Source: Liolophura sinensis
Taxonomy: Eukaryota > Mollusca > Polyplacophora > Chitonida > Chitonidae
Assembly (NCBI RefSeq): GCF_032854445.1
Contig: NC_088296.1
Span: forward strand, 23,817,604 to 23,881,603
Direction of reading: 5' to 3'
DNA: 64,000 nt
In this document: positions 43,110 to 54,949 of the stretch, piece after piece
Numbering within the stretch: the first letter of the stretch is position 1
How the letters are laid out: each line of letters starts with the position of its first letter
Position numbers and translations under genes: made by a program
Notes under the pieces: generated by a model
The model's database searches: none
Told to the model about the DNA's origin: nothing
The model's input: the letters and a program-made list of their open reading frames with translations, nothing else

Positions 43110-43470
43110 GACCGGCCCCGATGGCTCAGTTGATAAAGCCTCCTTTTGAGTGGCGGTAGATCCATGGTCAATCCTGGGTCGGGTCACACCTATATGACCT
43201 TAAAAGACGAAGTTGTAACTTCCTTGCTTGGCGTTCAGCATTCAGGGAATGGTACAACGACTGGTTGACCCGTATCAGTACAATGGCTTGGGTGGGTGGC
43301 TTACTTGCCTCCAGTTAGTCGTCTCAGTGAAGCAGCACTAGATAAAAGAGCAGTGGAAATCCGTCCTGCAACAAGGAGGCACATTACACGTATATGCTCT
43401 CTAAAAACTCCTTCGTCGTCATATGAGTGAAAAAATGTGAAGTACGCCGTTAAACCCTAAGCACGCACTC
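43110..43470 (+). mobile_element. tRNA-headed SINE, family 2, near full length
   Basis: Head GGCCCCGATGGCTCAGTTGA has an A-box (TGGCTCAGTTG); a B-box-like GGTCAATCC follows at about 43168. Body GGTTGACCCGTATCAGTACA and GGAAATCCGTCCTGCAACAA, tail GTACGCCGTTAAACCCTAAG then CACGCACTCACTCAC. About 360 bp, distinct from family 1. Confidence 0.75.
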
Positions 43471-44303
43471 ACTCACAATGTAATTACGACTGCAAACAAC
43501 GTATAACTGGAGTTCAAGTGCATTTGAAAGGGCGACCTGATAATCTTTGAACTTTGAATTTCAATGAAAGTTTTGAAACTAAAAGCTCAAAGTAATTGCC
43601 CGAAGGTGGCAAAATATGACTCCGCGAAATCCTACAAAACAGCACCTAGTTTGGAAATTCCTGCCCAGGTCTTGAAGAAAAGCATGATGATATAAAAGCT
43701 GATATAACAGAAAATCATGTTTTAAATGTTGGATTTAACTCAAAAGGAATTTTGTAATGTTCACAACATTAGCAAAAATAGCTACATAATGCTGTGATGG
43801 TGGTTATTTTATGAAACATTTAGCTTGAAGGTACTAAATTGTTTGAAAAGCCGCATTTAGTCTGACACCTTATGACTTGAAAGCAGGAGCGCGGATTCTC
43901 TCTCACGCCACACCGTCCTAACCTACCGACGGTTCTAGCCCTACAGCTATGGTCCCCTGCCAAGGTGAGTATAGCGGGACGTTACGAGGGATATCTGGAT
44001 TCTAGTCTGCGGTCTCATTAACAGTAAGCTGATCAAATGTGGCAGGAAAAATGCTGTTGGATGCAAATAAATATACACACAGTACCAGAAGCTGTATAAA
44101 TATGCGCACCCCTTACAACAAGCCGAGTTGTTTGTGTTTGAAACGAAAATAACCGAATGACCATACACATGTGAAAATAAAAAAGGGATTTTGAAAATCG
44201 ATATTTCAATACTGTTCTACTTAAATGAGATACCTTTTCCTACGCACTGGCTAAACGAGTCGAAACTGGATTGACGATTATTCTCTGCTGACGCTTGCGT
44301 ACT

Positions 44304-44552
44304 ACACTAAAAAAATAATCTGTTAATTTTAACACAGAGTCTGCGTGATGCTAGAAAGTTTTCTGTTCTTATAACACAATATTCTGTCACATTCGACATT
44401 GTAATATCCCGTTAGTCTAGATTCTTCATGTTGAATTAATAGAATATGTGTTATATTTAACAGAATGATCTGCTACAATGACAGAATATGTTCCAGCAGC
44501 ACTCAGACAGCAAACCCTCTGTTAAAATTAACAGAATTAATTTTTTGAGTGT
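44304..44552. mobile_element. MITE-like element, copy 1 (about 250 bp)
   Basis: Left end ACACTAAAAAAATAATCTGT + TAATTTTAACACAGAG, right end CTCTGTTAAAATTAACAGAA + TTAATTTTTTGAGTGT: imperfect inverted repeats of about 35 bp. Both ends abut TA, as expected for a Tc1/mariner-type insertion. Interior noncoding. Confidence 0.75.
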
Positions 44553-44696
44553 ACGTTACCAGTTAATTCGTGACCATGAAGGTAGACATGGAGAACGGGC
44601 GATATGCACAGTTTATAGGTCCTGATAGCAATAGGCGAAGAAAATTCCCCATGTATGGCAATTTCCTAACTCTGTACATGTATAGCCAATCTGCAC

Positions 44697-44862
44697 TAAG
44701 ACTAATCACTAAGACTAATCACTAATCACTAAGACTAATCACTAATCACTAAGACTAATCACTAAGACTAATCACTAAGACTAATCACTAATCACTAAGA
44801 CTAATCACTAATCACTAAGACTAATCACTAAGACTACTCACCAATCACTAAGACTAATCACT
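44697..44862 (+). repeat. Short tandem repeat, ACTAAGACTAATC units
   Basis: Alternating CACTAAGACTAAT and CACTAAT units, giving 13- and 7-base periods. Confidence 0.85.
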
Positions 44863-45209
44863 ATGTGTGTATGCTTGGGCTTTGACGTAATATTTTAAAG
44901 CACTTTAGTCAAAAGACGACGAGTAGTCATTAAGTGTGGGTACATACACTGTGTCTTCTTGTAGCAGGCCAAGTGCATGCCGCCAAAGTGCTGACACCAC
45001 CATCATGCCGAAAACACCAGGCATGGCACCCTACCCAGGCACATAATACTGATACCAGGTCAACCAGTCATGTTTGTTTGCTCTAATAGCTCGTCGCTGA
45101 ATCACAGGAGTTCCGTTTTTACCACGCTTTTGTATGACCCGGGTTTGATCCTATGTCTTCCGACTTCGTGAAAATCAATGGTCGACTTGCACGTATATGT
45201 TTGTTAGGC

Positions 45210-45227
45210 GGGGTGGGGTGGGGTGGG
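45210..45227 (+). other. G-quadruplex motif
   Basis: GGGGTGGGGTGGGGTGGG: four G-runs with single-base loops, a textbook strong G4 candidate. No gene context found. Confidence 0.7.
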
Positions 45228-46342
45228 ATGGTACAGGGTGGTGTGGCACTCCTTTACGTAATACTTTGTTGACATGTATAGAGAAGTGTGTTGTGACATT
45301 TGTGTGAATATGAAATATGTATAAGTATTTCCAGAGGTGAAAAAGACACAAAAACTCTTGTTCAAGGGAGATAACTCTATCAACGAAACACGAAAGCCTG
45401 GCCTGTGACACAGCTGTGACAAACCTTCCTAGGTTGATGGATGAGTGAAAAAGCTCCTGTTGCTACCAGATTTTTTTTTTTTTTTTTTTTTTGTTTCTAC
45501 GATGTGTATTGTGAGGGAAAAATGACAGTATCGAAAATGCGTTGATGTAATAAGTGTTATGAGGGCTTCATTTTTGTTAATGGCAGATGTGAAGGCGTAC
45601 TCATGCCTTCTCACAGGCTTCTGCTTATGAACTATATATCAGATGAAAGACCATTTCACACTGCCCAGGAAAATGGTTTGATTTTTTTTTAGAATTGTTT
45701 CAACCAATTAAAATGATTTTAAAACATCACTTTCTACGGTGGTTTCTAGTGACCCTGAGGGTATCAGTGACGCAACATTCGTATTTTTGCTTGAAACAGT
45801 TTGTTTCAAGGTGCATTCAGTAAATGCATACAAAGGTGCATATGCACTAAGGATGATGAGATTTAGCAATCTGTATGAACCTGTATCCATGCCAACATTT
45901 GTCATCCCATTTTGGACATACTATACCCTAGCCTTTGTACACACAAAAGCTCTGTTGAGAAAAAAACCTAACTCCCAACCACGTATGGAGCGTCTGTTGT
46001 TCTATGGACGTGTTAATCAGGTTGGAGCTTTCTCCGTGCGCATCACACCAAAAGTTCTCCACAACACAGCAAGATCTTGTCTCAGGCGTTTACAGTGACA
46101 TCGTGATCGCATTGTATCGTGAGCGAAAATAAACAGCATTTACGAGTTAAGGTCAGGCTTTCGATCGTACTTTTTAGACAGACTTCTTACGTTTTTGTAG
46201 AGATAAACGGAAATAAATCATTTTTCCTCATGTTTTTTTTTATTGAAGGGGCTATTTGCACATGCTAAGGGATTCTTTGCAGATAATGTTGGCGTTGCAC
46301 ACATATAAACCATTCACGTTACGTAACAAACACCTACACGTA

Positions 46343-46555
46343 TACACTCCAAAAATGATCTGTTAAAGTTAAGAGAAAGCCTTTTGTCTACATGAGTGAT
46401 GCAGGAATGTTATCTACTATTGCCGCAGATTATTCTGTGAAATATGACACATATATTCTATTAATTCCACATAAATATTCTATTACTCTAACATTTTATC
46501 ATCGCTAAGACAACACACTTTCTGTTAAAATCAAGAGATTGATTTTTTTAGTGTA
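46343..46555. mobile_element. MITE-like element, copy 2 (about 213 bp)
   Basis: Ends TACACTCCAAAAATGATCTG + TTAAAGTTAAGAG and CTGTTAAAATCAAGAGATTG + ATTTTTTTAGTGTA. Same terminal pattern as copy 1, and interiors share ATTCTATTAATTCCACAT-like stretches, so one family. Lies 1.8 kb away. Confidence 0.7.
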
Positions 46556-47049
46556 TCTGTACGCTTTGTTAATACATTACTTCCTTTTCAGCAAAGTTTG
46601 CGGACCGTTTGACTTACAATGTTTCCGTAGATGAACAACTTTTCTCTGAGTGTAAATTTGCAGTCAGTAGCATGGTTACACAGACAAGGTGCAGTAAAAC
46701 TTCAGCATCGCCTCTTGATTTTCATAGCCAAAGTGCTGCTCCACTGCAGTTAAAGTTACAGTTAAAATGAGTGTACATACAATTCAAGGGTACGTCAATT
46801 TCGTAAGTCTACAGCTGGTGTTAATTGTATGTGTAAAGTAATGTCATATTCTACTTCATTTGCCTCTCTAAAAGATTTACAGGTCTTCTTTTTGTCGTAA
46901 AATGCCGCAAAATATTGTGATAAGTCTGCTGAGAGTGGGTCTGCGGCATTGGCCTGGAAAGTACAGCTTTAATGACACATTCGATCCAGGGCTTTGCTAA
47001 TAACATAACGCGTTAAAATGCTACAACATGCTAAATGCTGTAAAACATA

Positions 47050-47715
47050 AGTGTCAGTATCTTAAAATGATACGTTTTGTAATCATTGCCTTCAGTGCAT
47101 CTGTTTTAAAATGTTATGGTTAGTAATGATTGTCTGCCCCTTGTCTTAAATTTTACGATTGGTGTTGATTGTCTGTACTCTGTTTTAAAATGTTACGGTT
47201 TGTACTGGTTGCCTGCACTTTGTCTTACAATGTTACCGATTGTAATGATTGTCTGCACTTTGTCTTAAATTATTACTATTGGTATTGATTGTCTGTACTC
47301 TGTCTTAAAATGTTACGGTTTGTACTGATTGCCGGCACTTTGTCTTAAAATGTAACGCTTGCAATTGTTGCCTGCACTCTGTTTTAAAATGTTTTAAAGT
47401 GTTACGGATTGCAATTATTGTCTGCAGTACGTCTTAAAATGTTGCAGTTTGTAACGGTTGCCTGCACTCTGCCTTAAAATATTACAGTTTGTAACGGTTT
47501 TCTGCATTCTGCCTTAAAATGTTACGGTTTGTAGCGGTTGTCTACATTCTGCCTTAAAATGTTACGGTTTGTAACGGCTGTCTGCACTCTACCTTAAAAC
47601 CTTACGGTTTGTAGGGGTTGTCTGCATTCTGCCTTAAAATGTTACGGTTTGTAACTGTTGTCTGCATTCTGCCTTAAAATGTTACGGTTTGTAACTGTTG
47701 TCTGCACTCTATATA
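47050..47715 (+). repeat. 40-bp minisatellite, about 16 copies, diverged to the left
   Basis: GCCTTAAAATGTTACGGTTT + GTAACTGTTGTCTGCATTCT with a 40-base period. The right end is most uniform; left copies are increasingly degraded. Confidence 0.9.
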
Positions 47716-47734
47716 ACATTTTCAATGTTTTGTA

Positions 47735-48050
47735 GTCCGCTTCTGGTAGCGGTAGATCCAGGGTCAATCCTGGGTCGGGTCACACCTAAGACCTTAAAAG
47801 AGGAAGTTGTAACTTCCTCGCTTGGCGTTCAGCATGAAGGGGATAGTGCGACGACTGGTTGACCCGTATCAGTATAATGGCTTGGGCGGGGTGGCTTACC
47901 TGTATTCGGTAAGGCGTCTCCGTGAAGCAGCATTAGATAAAAGAGGTGTGGAAATCCGTCCTGCAACAAGAGGTATATACATGCAATTTAAGGATTCCTT
48001 CGTCGTCATTTGACTGAAAAATTGGTAAGTAGGACGTTAAACCCCAAGCT
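47735..48050 (+). mobile_element. SINE family 2, second copy (head truncated)
   Basis: Shares GGTCAATCCTGGGTCGGGTC, GTTGTAACTTCCTCGCTTGG, GACTGGTTGACCCGTATCAG and GGACGTTAAACCCCAAGC with the 43.1 kb copy. It directly abuts the 40-bp array. Confidence 0.75.
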
Positions 48051-48789
48051 CTCACCCACGCAATATTTGTAACATTTACAATGCGAAACATAGCACCTAA
48101 AAGTGTTAAATTGACACAAGATAGAATTAAGAGACAACAGTTTCTATAATTATTTTGCAAAGTGCGTAATAGGACCACATCGAATCACCTAACAGTTGAG
48201 ATCACATTCCCACACACAAGACGCGTTTAGTGTAGCGATTTATGGTAAGTTGAAGGGGGCATCAGCAAATGCCACCCTGTAGAGTACCCTTCAAATCCCC
48301 GACTTGCAGTCCACGGACTGTTATACATGTATGTAGATTCCACTGCAAGCACTGATTTCACGTATTTCTCCAACACGACCACCGTCGTGTTAGCAAAATA
48401 TTATCCAGTACGGCATTACACTTGTAAAAATGTAATAAATGTAAAAAAAAAAGTTGTGTCAACATCATTTATAAAAACGTATACATGAAATATGTGTCTG
48501 AAAGGCTTACAGAATGCAGTGCAAATGGTGTGTGGTGTGTAGCTTTTGGCATTTGTTAGATCCTCTGTGTTTTGTGACGATTTTAGTCAGTGTCATAAGA
48601 TATTCAACTTGTGTCAAGGGTATTCCATCAAACACTTTAAGTTTCTTAAGCTTTACAATGAGTATAATTCTCTTGAAAGCAAATATGGACAGAGCGTCCG
48701 GAAAAAATATGAACAGAGCGTTGAGAATCTCAAGCGCTCTGCGTTATTATTGTGTCTAATTCCGCTTAACCTAGGGCTAGGGGCGGTAT

Positions 48790-49190
48790 ATTCATCGTGT
48801 TGAAGTAGATGGTCACGTTGGATATAGGAATAGTTGCAATCAAAGCGCAACTGAGACACATATTTCCCTATCTACAACTTATATCCTACCATGGTACACG
48901 ACTTAGGTACTGATTTCACTCAGTGGCCTAGAGTCTACCTTTCGTCTTTCCAGCATCATTGAAAACTATTGACTGCTTCTCTTTGCGTGATTCCGTCTTA
49001 TTTTTGTTCTTCATATACTTTCTTAATTCTTTGGTGGTTTGTGTTATTTGTCGTTTTGGGAATTGGTCTTACGATTATTGACCTGGAACTTCCTTATTGG
49101 TTGACGGCTGGTTTGCGAATGTCTGCTTCGATGCACAGACTGAAACAAACATTTGTATATATACCAGCCGTTAGCTATATTAGGATCGTT
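48790..49190 (+). repeat. Four-copy dispersed repeat, copy 2
   Basis: From about GGATATAGGAATAGTTGCAA through GCAACTGAGACACATA to ATTGACTGCTTCTCTTTGCG, TTTGGTGGTTTGTGTTATTT, TGGTCTTACGATTATTGACC and GGTTGACGGCTGGTTTGCGA. Shares this order with 53.96-54.24 and, reversed, 53.01-53.25 kb. Confidence 0.65.
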
Positions 49191-49269
49191 TCGGATTAAC
49201 AGTCAGATTATGTATTTGGTCAATAATCAACAATTCCTGGGTATAAACGCCCTGAGGCTGACAACTTGG

Positions 49270-49430
49270 TGTCTTACGTGGAAGCTCGTCTGCCAGTAAC
49301 CTACGGATAGTCATGGGTTTGCCAAGGGGTCTGCACGGTTTCCTCCTACCACAATGCTAGCCGCCGTCGTATAAGTGAAATAATCTTGAATACGTCGTAA
49401 AAAGCCAATGAAATAAGTAAATAAATAAAT
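49270..49430 (+). mobile_element. SINE (family 1), head missing
   Basis: CCAGTAACCTACGGATAGTC, GTTTCCTCCTACCACAATGC, CCGCCGTCGTATAAGTGAAA and AAATAAATAAATATAAG tail. Confidence 0.7.
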
Positions 49431-50655
49431 ATAAGGAGCTAATTTCTGATTAATTGCCAAACTATTCCAGATATAGTGTCTTATGGGCAAAAAAAAAAAA
49501 ACCCCTACGCTGTTAAGTATACGACACGTTAATTGTGTGAGGTTAAACTGCGCTTGTAAAAACATTATTTTGGTCATGTCACGTCGATGATTTATTTTAA
49601 CATGCCAGTCTCAGTGGCGACATGTGTATAGCCTTACACCAAATAAATGGATCACCATACCAAAGACACCAAACCTGACATGCCAATCTGTTTATGCCTT
49701 TTGGCTTGACCAGACATGGATTTGAACCCAGGTATACACACTTTCTGAGGATCAGACAGGCTATCTATTCTTTAGAATATAGACGTCATATTAGATATTC
49801 GTTCGCCGCCTGCCGTCAAAATAAAGGACGCCATAGGTCGCATATCGGAAGATCAATTTGGGAAACAGCTGTAATTCATAAGATACAAGAAAAGGGACTG
49901 TGAGTATGGTTTTAAGCAAACTGAAGAAAGATATTTTTTTCATTTTTGCCCTGTACTTTATTCATATTTTCCGTCAGTGCTCGGAAGTGTCCGGATATGA
50001 CGTCATTGATGAACATACCGGGAACGCGGGACCATCTTAGAGCTCCCATTTCAACCACCCCTCCCCCACCACCCCCCAACAAAGAGTCTTTGACAGCTAC
50101 CACCGTTGACATCAACACAGCAGTCTACTTAATTTTCGGATGACTGTTGGGGTTTTAGTAAAACTGTAGTTTAACGTCGTTTTAAGCCTCCTGATAGAAG
50201 CTGAGGAACTTTTTTGTACTTTTCTATCATGGAACATATCATAAAGTCTATATTAAGAAATAAAACCTAGTGTTTCATTTATCCTTTAAGAAACGTAAAG
50301 TCAAGGCATGATGACATTCTAACGGGACACAGATCGAGTAAATATCTGCCAGTAACGGGCACCAATATGAAGTTAACATGATATTTCTGTCAGATATACA
50401 TGGCGAAGGGCTGTAGTTTTCCCGTACTCATAAACTTCACCGCGCCGGCGTGAAGGCGTAATAGTATATATAAATAAGCTTGAAATATTCTACAGAATTA
50501 AATCCCAAATAAGTAAATATAAATTATAGGACATTGTAGCGGTTGTAGTACTTTTGTTATTCCGTAAGTCTTCATTTGTTATTACCATGGGAAATGTACG
50601 TGTTCAGTGAATGAAACCGAACTAGCTCACGACGTGTGTTGGTAATTGACATCTG
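49431..50655. other. No gene seen
   Basis: Unique sequence with an A-run at 49491-49501. It also has a perfect CRE (TGACGTCA, 49998-50005) and a C/A-rich stretch at 50055-50080. Confidence 0.4.
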
Positions 50656-50659
50656 AAGC

Positions 50660-51050
50660 CGATTTCACAACACTATTTCTGACTTAAGCCAAAATCTGAA
50701 ACACAATTTCAGGGGCCGTTTCCACAAGGCCATTTCTGACTTAAGCCAAAATCTGAAACACAATTTCAGGGGCCGTTTCCACAAGACCATTTCTGACTTA
50801 AGCCAAAATTTGAAACACAATTTCAGGGTCCGATTCCACAACACTATTTCTGACTTAAGCCAAAATCTGAAACACAATTTCAGGGCCGTTTCCACAAGGC
50901 CATTCCTGACTTAAGTCAAAATCTGAAACACAATTTCAGGGGCCGTTTCCACAACACTATTTCTGACTTAAGCCAAATCTGAAACACAATTTCAGGGGCC
51001 GTTTCCACAAGGCCATTTCTGACTTAAGTCAAAATCTGAAACACGGCTTT
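50660..51050 (+). repeat. 57-bp tandem repeat, about seven copies
   Basis: Unit GGGCCGTTTCCACAAGGCCA, TTTCTGACTTAAGCCAAAAT, CTGAAACACAATTTCAG, period 57. CTGAAA and TTTCAG form a six-base hairpin in each unit. Single diverged copies of the same sequence occur reversed at about 14925-14955 and 51165-51215, so a dispersed repeat has been amplified locally. Confidence 0.85.
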
Positions 51051-51474
51051 AGAGCTTACTTTTGGCCCAGTAATTAAAAGTTTAACAACCTCATATATGC
51101 TATCTAAAGATAAATGTGTAAGAATTGAAAACTTCCTGTACCCAAAAATATGTTAAATTTGTGTTTCAGATTTTGACTTCAGTCAGAACTGGATTTGTGG
51201 AATCCGTCCCTGAGCTTACTTTTGGGCATCAGAAATTTAAATCTGAACTGCCGTATGATTGTCAACATAAGGCAAATGTGTGAAAATCTTAACATTCAGT
51301 GTCAAAAACTGACCGTTGTTATGAAATTCTAAATGCTGTCTTTGGTCAGAAATAGCTACGTGGAATGGGTCTCTGGTCACACATAACCGGTGAGAAATGC
51401 GATATGTTACATTCTAATTGGTGACAAGATCTCTCAGCGCATCCACCTATCATTTACAGGTAACATTAAGTACC

Positions 51475-51535
51475 ATGGATGAGTACGATTTTAACAGATA
51501 CGAGCTCGAAAGCAATAATTTCCAGGACTGCAAGC
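51475..51535 (+). CDS. Possible initiator exon 1a
   Basis: Preceded by ATCATTTACAG (ending 51459). ATG in an excellent context (ACCATGG) opens MDEYDFNRYELESNNFQDCK and stops at a GTAAGT donor in phase 1, the same phase as the initiator exon at 59935. It could be an alternative first coding exon of that gene. No homology recognised. Confidence 0.3.
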
Positions 51536-51835
51536 GTAAGTTCTGACGGTCACAGGAAGATTTGTGCAAGTCATTTAGAGAATACCATCTATTGTGGCGA
51601 CTATTTACTGCATTGCTTAGAACGTAGCCTTAGGACTTATCACTCGTTATGACTTGATGTCGGACAGTTGAAGACTCCTAGCCTACTTGTTTAGAGGTTG
51701 TTACCTTCGAAGCGGATCGAATTGTCACGGCCCACTCCTTCTCTTGTCTAAGCAACTGTCATACGAGTGGCCTCTCCCCGTGTGCTTGCCTCCGTGAGTC
51801 TCAGGGGAGACTGCGGAAGCTAAGGTCTCCTCCCC

Positions 51836-52013
51836 ATTGGTCGATGCCAGGCGATGAATGAAGGGTTCGATTTCCACTCGTTTCACTTGTGACTTCGTCT
51901 CCAAGAGAGAACGCGAGCACGAGAGCCCTCCGCGCGCGCGAGCTGGAACGAGTCAGCCGAAAAAAAAATTGACCGAGCAGACGACACATAGATAGCAGGA
52001 AAGCTTGAAGAAG
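51836..52013 (+). promoter_or_regulatory. CpG-rich promoter and probable 5' noncoding exon
   Basis: ATTGG (51836-51840), then a local CpG-rich stretch (CTCCGCGCGCGCGAGCTGG, about 51930-51950) in an AT-rich neighbourhood. It ends in GAAG before GTAAGAAT at 52014, a good donor. Would splice to the UTR exon at 59445 and lie just after exon 1a. No TATA box seen. Confidence 0.35.
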
Positions 52014-53009
52014 GTAAGAATGTTTCTTGATGGATATTTTTGTTCCGTGATTTAACGTACATGTGTCATTATGCACATAGGTTTTGTAAGACATCGTAAA
52101 ACAATCCAGTGACATTTTGGAGCAAATTGTTTTTCCTTAGAAATGTTAAGAAGCGATAAATTTGTCAATTGTCTGCAGTGAGGTGTTATCAGTGTTAAAC
52201 CAGCTCATTCAGTAAAGACATATCATCTCTCTTACACACATTTGGCTTTTTGTTCAAACTGCTTAGCTGTTGATTTATTCATGAGAGTCTTCGAGCCGAA
52301 AGCTGAAAAAATAGCAAAATGCCGAAGTTTGGATTCCATGCTGTATTTAATACACAGTAACCGCCATACATCATAACATAGAAGTATTTCTTTTAACGCT
52401 TCAAAGATGATAAAACAAATCGTATATATATCGTAGATTTCAAACAGGCAAAAGAATTTTGTGATTTTGCACATCCACAATGTCAGCCATAACATTTATC
52501 CACATATTTTCCACAAATTTTTGTTCTAATATTCAAAATACATAAAGGATAGGGATATAGTATACGTGGGTCGTGTATCTTTTACTGTTTCACCAATCGC
52601 CCAAAGATCAGCAAAAAATCGAAAGAAGAATTCAACGACGAAATGAGCATTACCGTCACATATTCTCCCTAAAATCCAGAGGTAGCTTGCTGTTTGCTTT
52701 GTGGTTGGAGCAGAAATATAAAGTTTACTTCGGTAGGATGTCCTGTAACAGATGCTCAAGAAGACATGATGTCTTGGTAAATATGTTGACTTTCAACACC
52801 TAAAGAGCTCTTAGATAAAAGCTATATTAGGTTTCCGGCATGTTGTGGTGGTACATAGCTTTGTCTTCTCACCCATGCATGGTGGACAATCATACTTCAA
52901 AGCAGGGAACAAGTTAAAAAGTTAACAAAACTTATGGTGGCATGATTTCTCGACCGAGGCTAGTTGAAGTAAGACAACTTCGTAATTAACATTACAGAAA
53001 GGAATTTGG

Positions 53010-53250
53010 GACTGCATGGACGAAAATCGTTACTGATACATATATAGAGCCGTATGGTTTTCCGGCGTCATCTGAAATGTAGAAATCAAAACAGGCATTC
53101 GTATACCAGCCATCAACCAAAATGGACGTTCCAGGACAATAATCACGAAGACCAATTTGCCAAAGAACGTTGATTACGAACCACAATTGAACTGAGAAAG
53201 TATATAAAGTAAGAAATTTGGATGGATTCATTCGCAGAGAAGCAGTCAAC
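53010..53250 (-). repeat. Four-copy dispersed repeat, copy 3
   Basis: Reverse strand reads TTGACTGCTTCTCTGCGAAT, CAATTGTGGTTCGTAATCAA, TGGTCTTCGTGATTATTGTC, GGTTGATGGCTGGTATACGA, and CTGTTTTGATTTCTAC. Closest to copy 2. Confidence 0.65.
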
Positions 53251-53959
53251 AGTTTTCACTGACGACGGTGAGATGCAATGAATTGTCCTGGCGAATAAAT
53301 TAAGTCGGTACCGTATCCAAATTAAGCGCTAATCTAGATCAAAAGCTGTCGGTAGTGGATGTCAGCTGCACTTAAGTGAAACGATTCATGACGATCCAAC
53401 CATCTTGTTCCACAGCTTAAAAATATGGCACTAGCGCTATACCTAACCATTACACACTTTGAAATCGGAGCTTTTGGACGCTGTCAACATGCAAAACTCA
53501 AGAAAACTGACCTTTTACACCTCTTGCAGATTCTGTACAGGATGGGGATGGCGCGGGCGTGGGTGGGAGATGAGGGGTGGCCGTAGATCTTAACTAGCCG
53601 TGTGCCTTAGACCCTGGTCTGGCTTATTTACGTGTTCTTGCAGTATTGGCTAGACACGGGTGCTAACAGGCTGGTAACTTGTGGGTATGGGATATATGTA
53701 TAAATATCATGACGAATAAACCGAGTCGACATTTCAGAACTTTCGTAATTTCACCTAGGTTTGGGCGAGACAGGGCGGGGGTTCACGCCAGTTAACAGCG
53801 CCGTTGAACTGAGAGACTACCGTGTAACCTCGCCTGGTAGCCGCGCTAGTTTGCCCACTAATTGTCTCGCCCACACCTGTGCGAACTCGCGAGAATTGAC
53901 GATGTATAACATTCACAGTGCTAGACATATGTTGGGACGATGTATATGTATCGTCTTGA

Positions 53960-54240
53960 CTATTGTCACAACCTTGGATATATGAACAGTTACAGTCAAA
54001 AGGCAACTGAGATACACATTTTTTCTTAACGATAAACTAGCAGGATGCAAGAACTGAATCCTAGAACATTCCTTATCTGTTGACTGCTTCTTTTTACATT
54101 CCACTCTATAATTTTTTACTCTGTACACTTTCTAAGATCTTAGGCGGTTTGTGTTGGACGTTGTTTTGGACGCTTTGCTTACTGAAATGGAATAAGCATT
54201 GTGGATAACGACTATAATACGAACAGCTGTTTCGACGGCT
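53960..54240 (+). repeat. Four-copy dispersed repeat, copy 4
   Basis: GGATATATGAACAGTTACAG, GGCAACTGAGATACACATTT, TTGACTGCTTCTTTTTACAT, CTTAGGCGGTTTGTGTTGGA and GAACAGCTGTTTCGACGGC. Same order as copy 2, including the part before TTGACTGCTTC. Confidence 0.6.
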
Positions 54241-54949
54241 AGATGTACTAGCATCCGTCGTTACGCTCCCAGATAAGGAACGTTAAGTTCTCATCGTGTA
54301 GCGTAACCGGCTTACGAGTTTATCGCGCAGTTAGTTAGAGAGGTGAACCGTTATCAACCAGGAAATCAATTTAACTACCTCATGCCTCCTTCATCAATAT
54401 AACTCAAAGAATACACTGATAAGCTGAATGAGTGATGGTTGTCTCCCATAAAGACTTGTGTTATGTTTCATTTTATCGGTTCGCGGAACGAAAAAGCTCA
54501 CTGCGTATATAGCTTTGCGGGGCGTGAATCGTTGTTTTTACCCTCCACAAATGAAGATTTACTTCCGTTTAATTTGACCTGATAACTACAGTAGAGGGCT
54601 GATAAAGTGCTAAGTGAGTAACGTGCACGCAATGTTGTAGGGTGACGAGGAAAAGTATGAGCGAGCAGTTCTGTTCTGAGGATCGCGACGTCTCCTTACT
54701 AGAGTTCCCGTTATTGTTTTACCTCGGACTGGAGTTCGAATCTCGTCCCTACCTTTCTGGATTTCTCAAGAAATTTTTCCCAAGCAAAAAAGTGGCGTTC
54801 TCAGCACTACGTTTCAAACAGATAGAATAAATTCCTAATTGTAAGATAGAAGTAATGGACCCTCTTAAAATACTGTTCTTGTTAATTTTTTGTAACTTTC
54901 AATTTAAATCACTTCACTTTACGGCGCTATAACCGGGACAGCGAAAAAC

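Larger units (their letters stand above)
52014..54945. other. Probable intron or intergenic; copies 3 and 4 of the dispersed repeat
   Basis: No supported exon. Holds reverse copy 3 (53010-53250) and forward copy 4 (53960-54240) of the four-copy repeat, and a GGCGGGGTGG-like G-rich patch near 53541-53580. Confidence 0.4.

Noticed and set aside
43110-43190. tRNA gene
   Set aside because: Same reason: head of a 360-bp SINE, second copy at 47.7 kb.
45739-46098. 119-residue open frame
   Set aside because: Reasonable composition but no splice sites, no promoter, no recognisable motif, and another open frame opposite. Could be a real small gene; not supportable.
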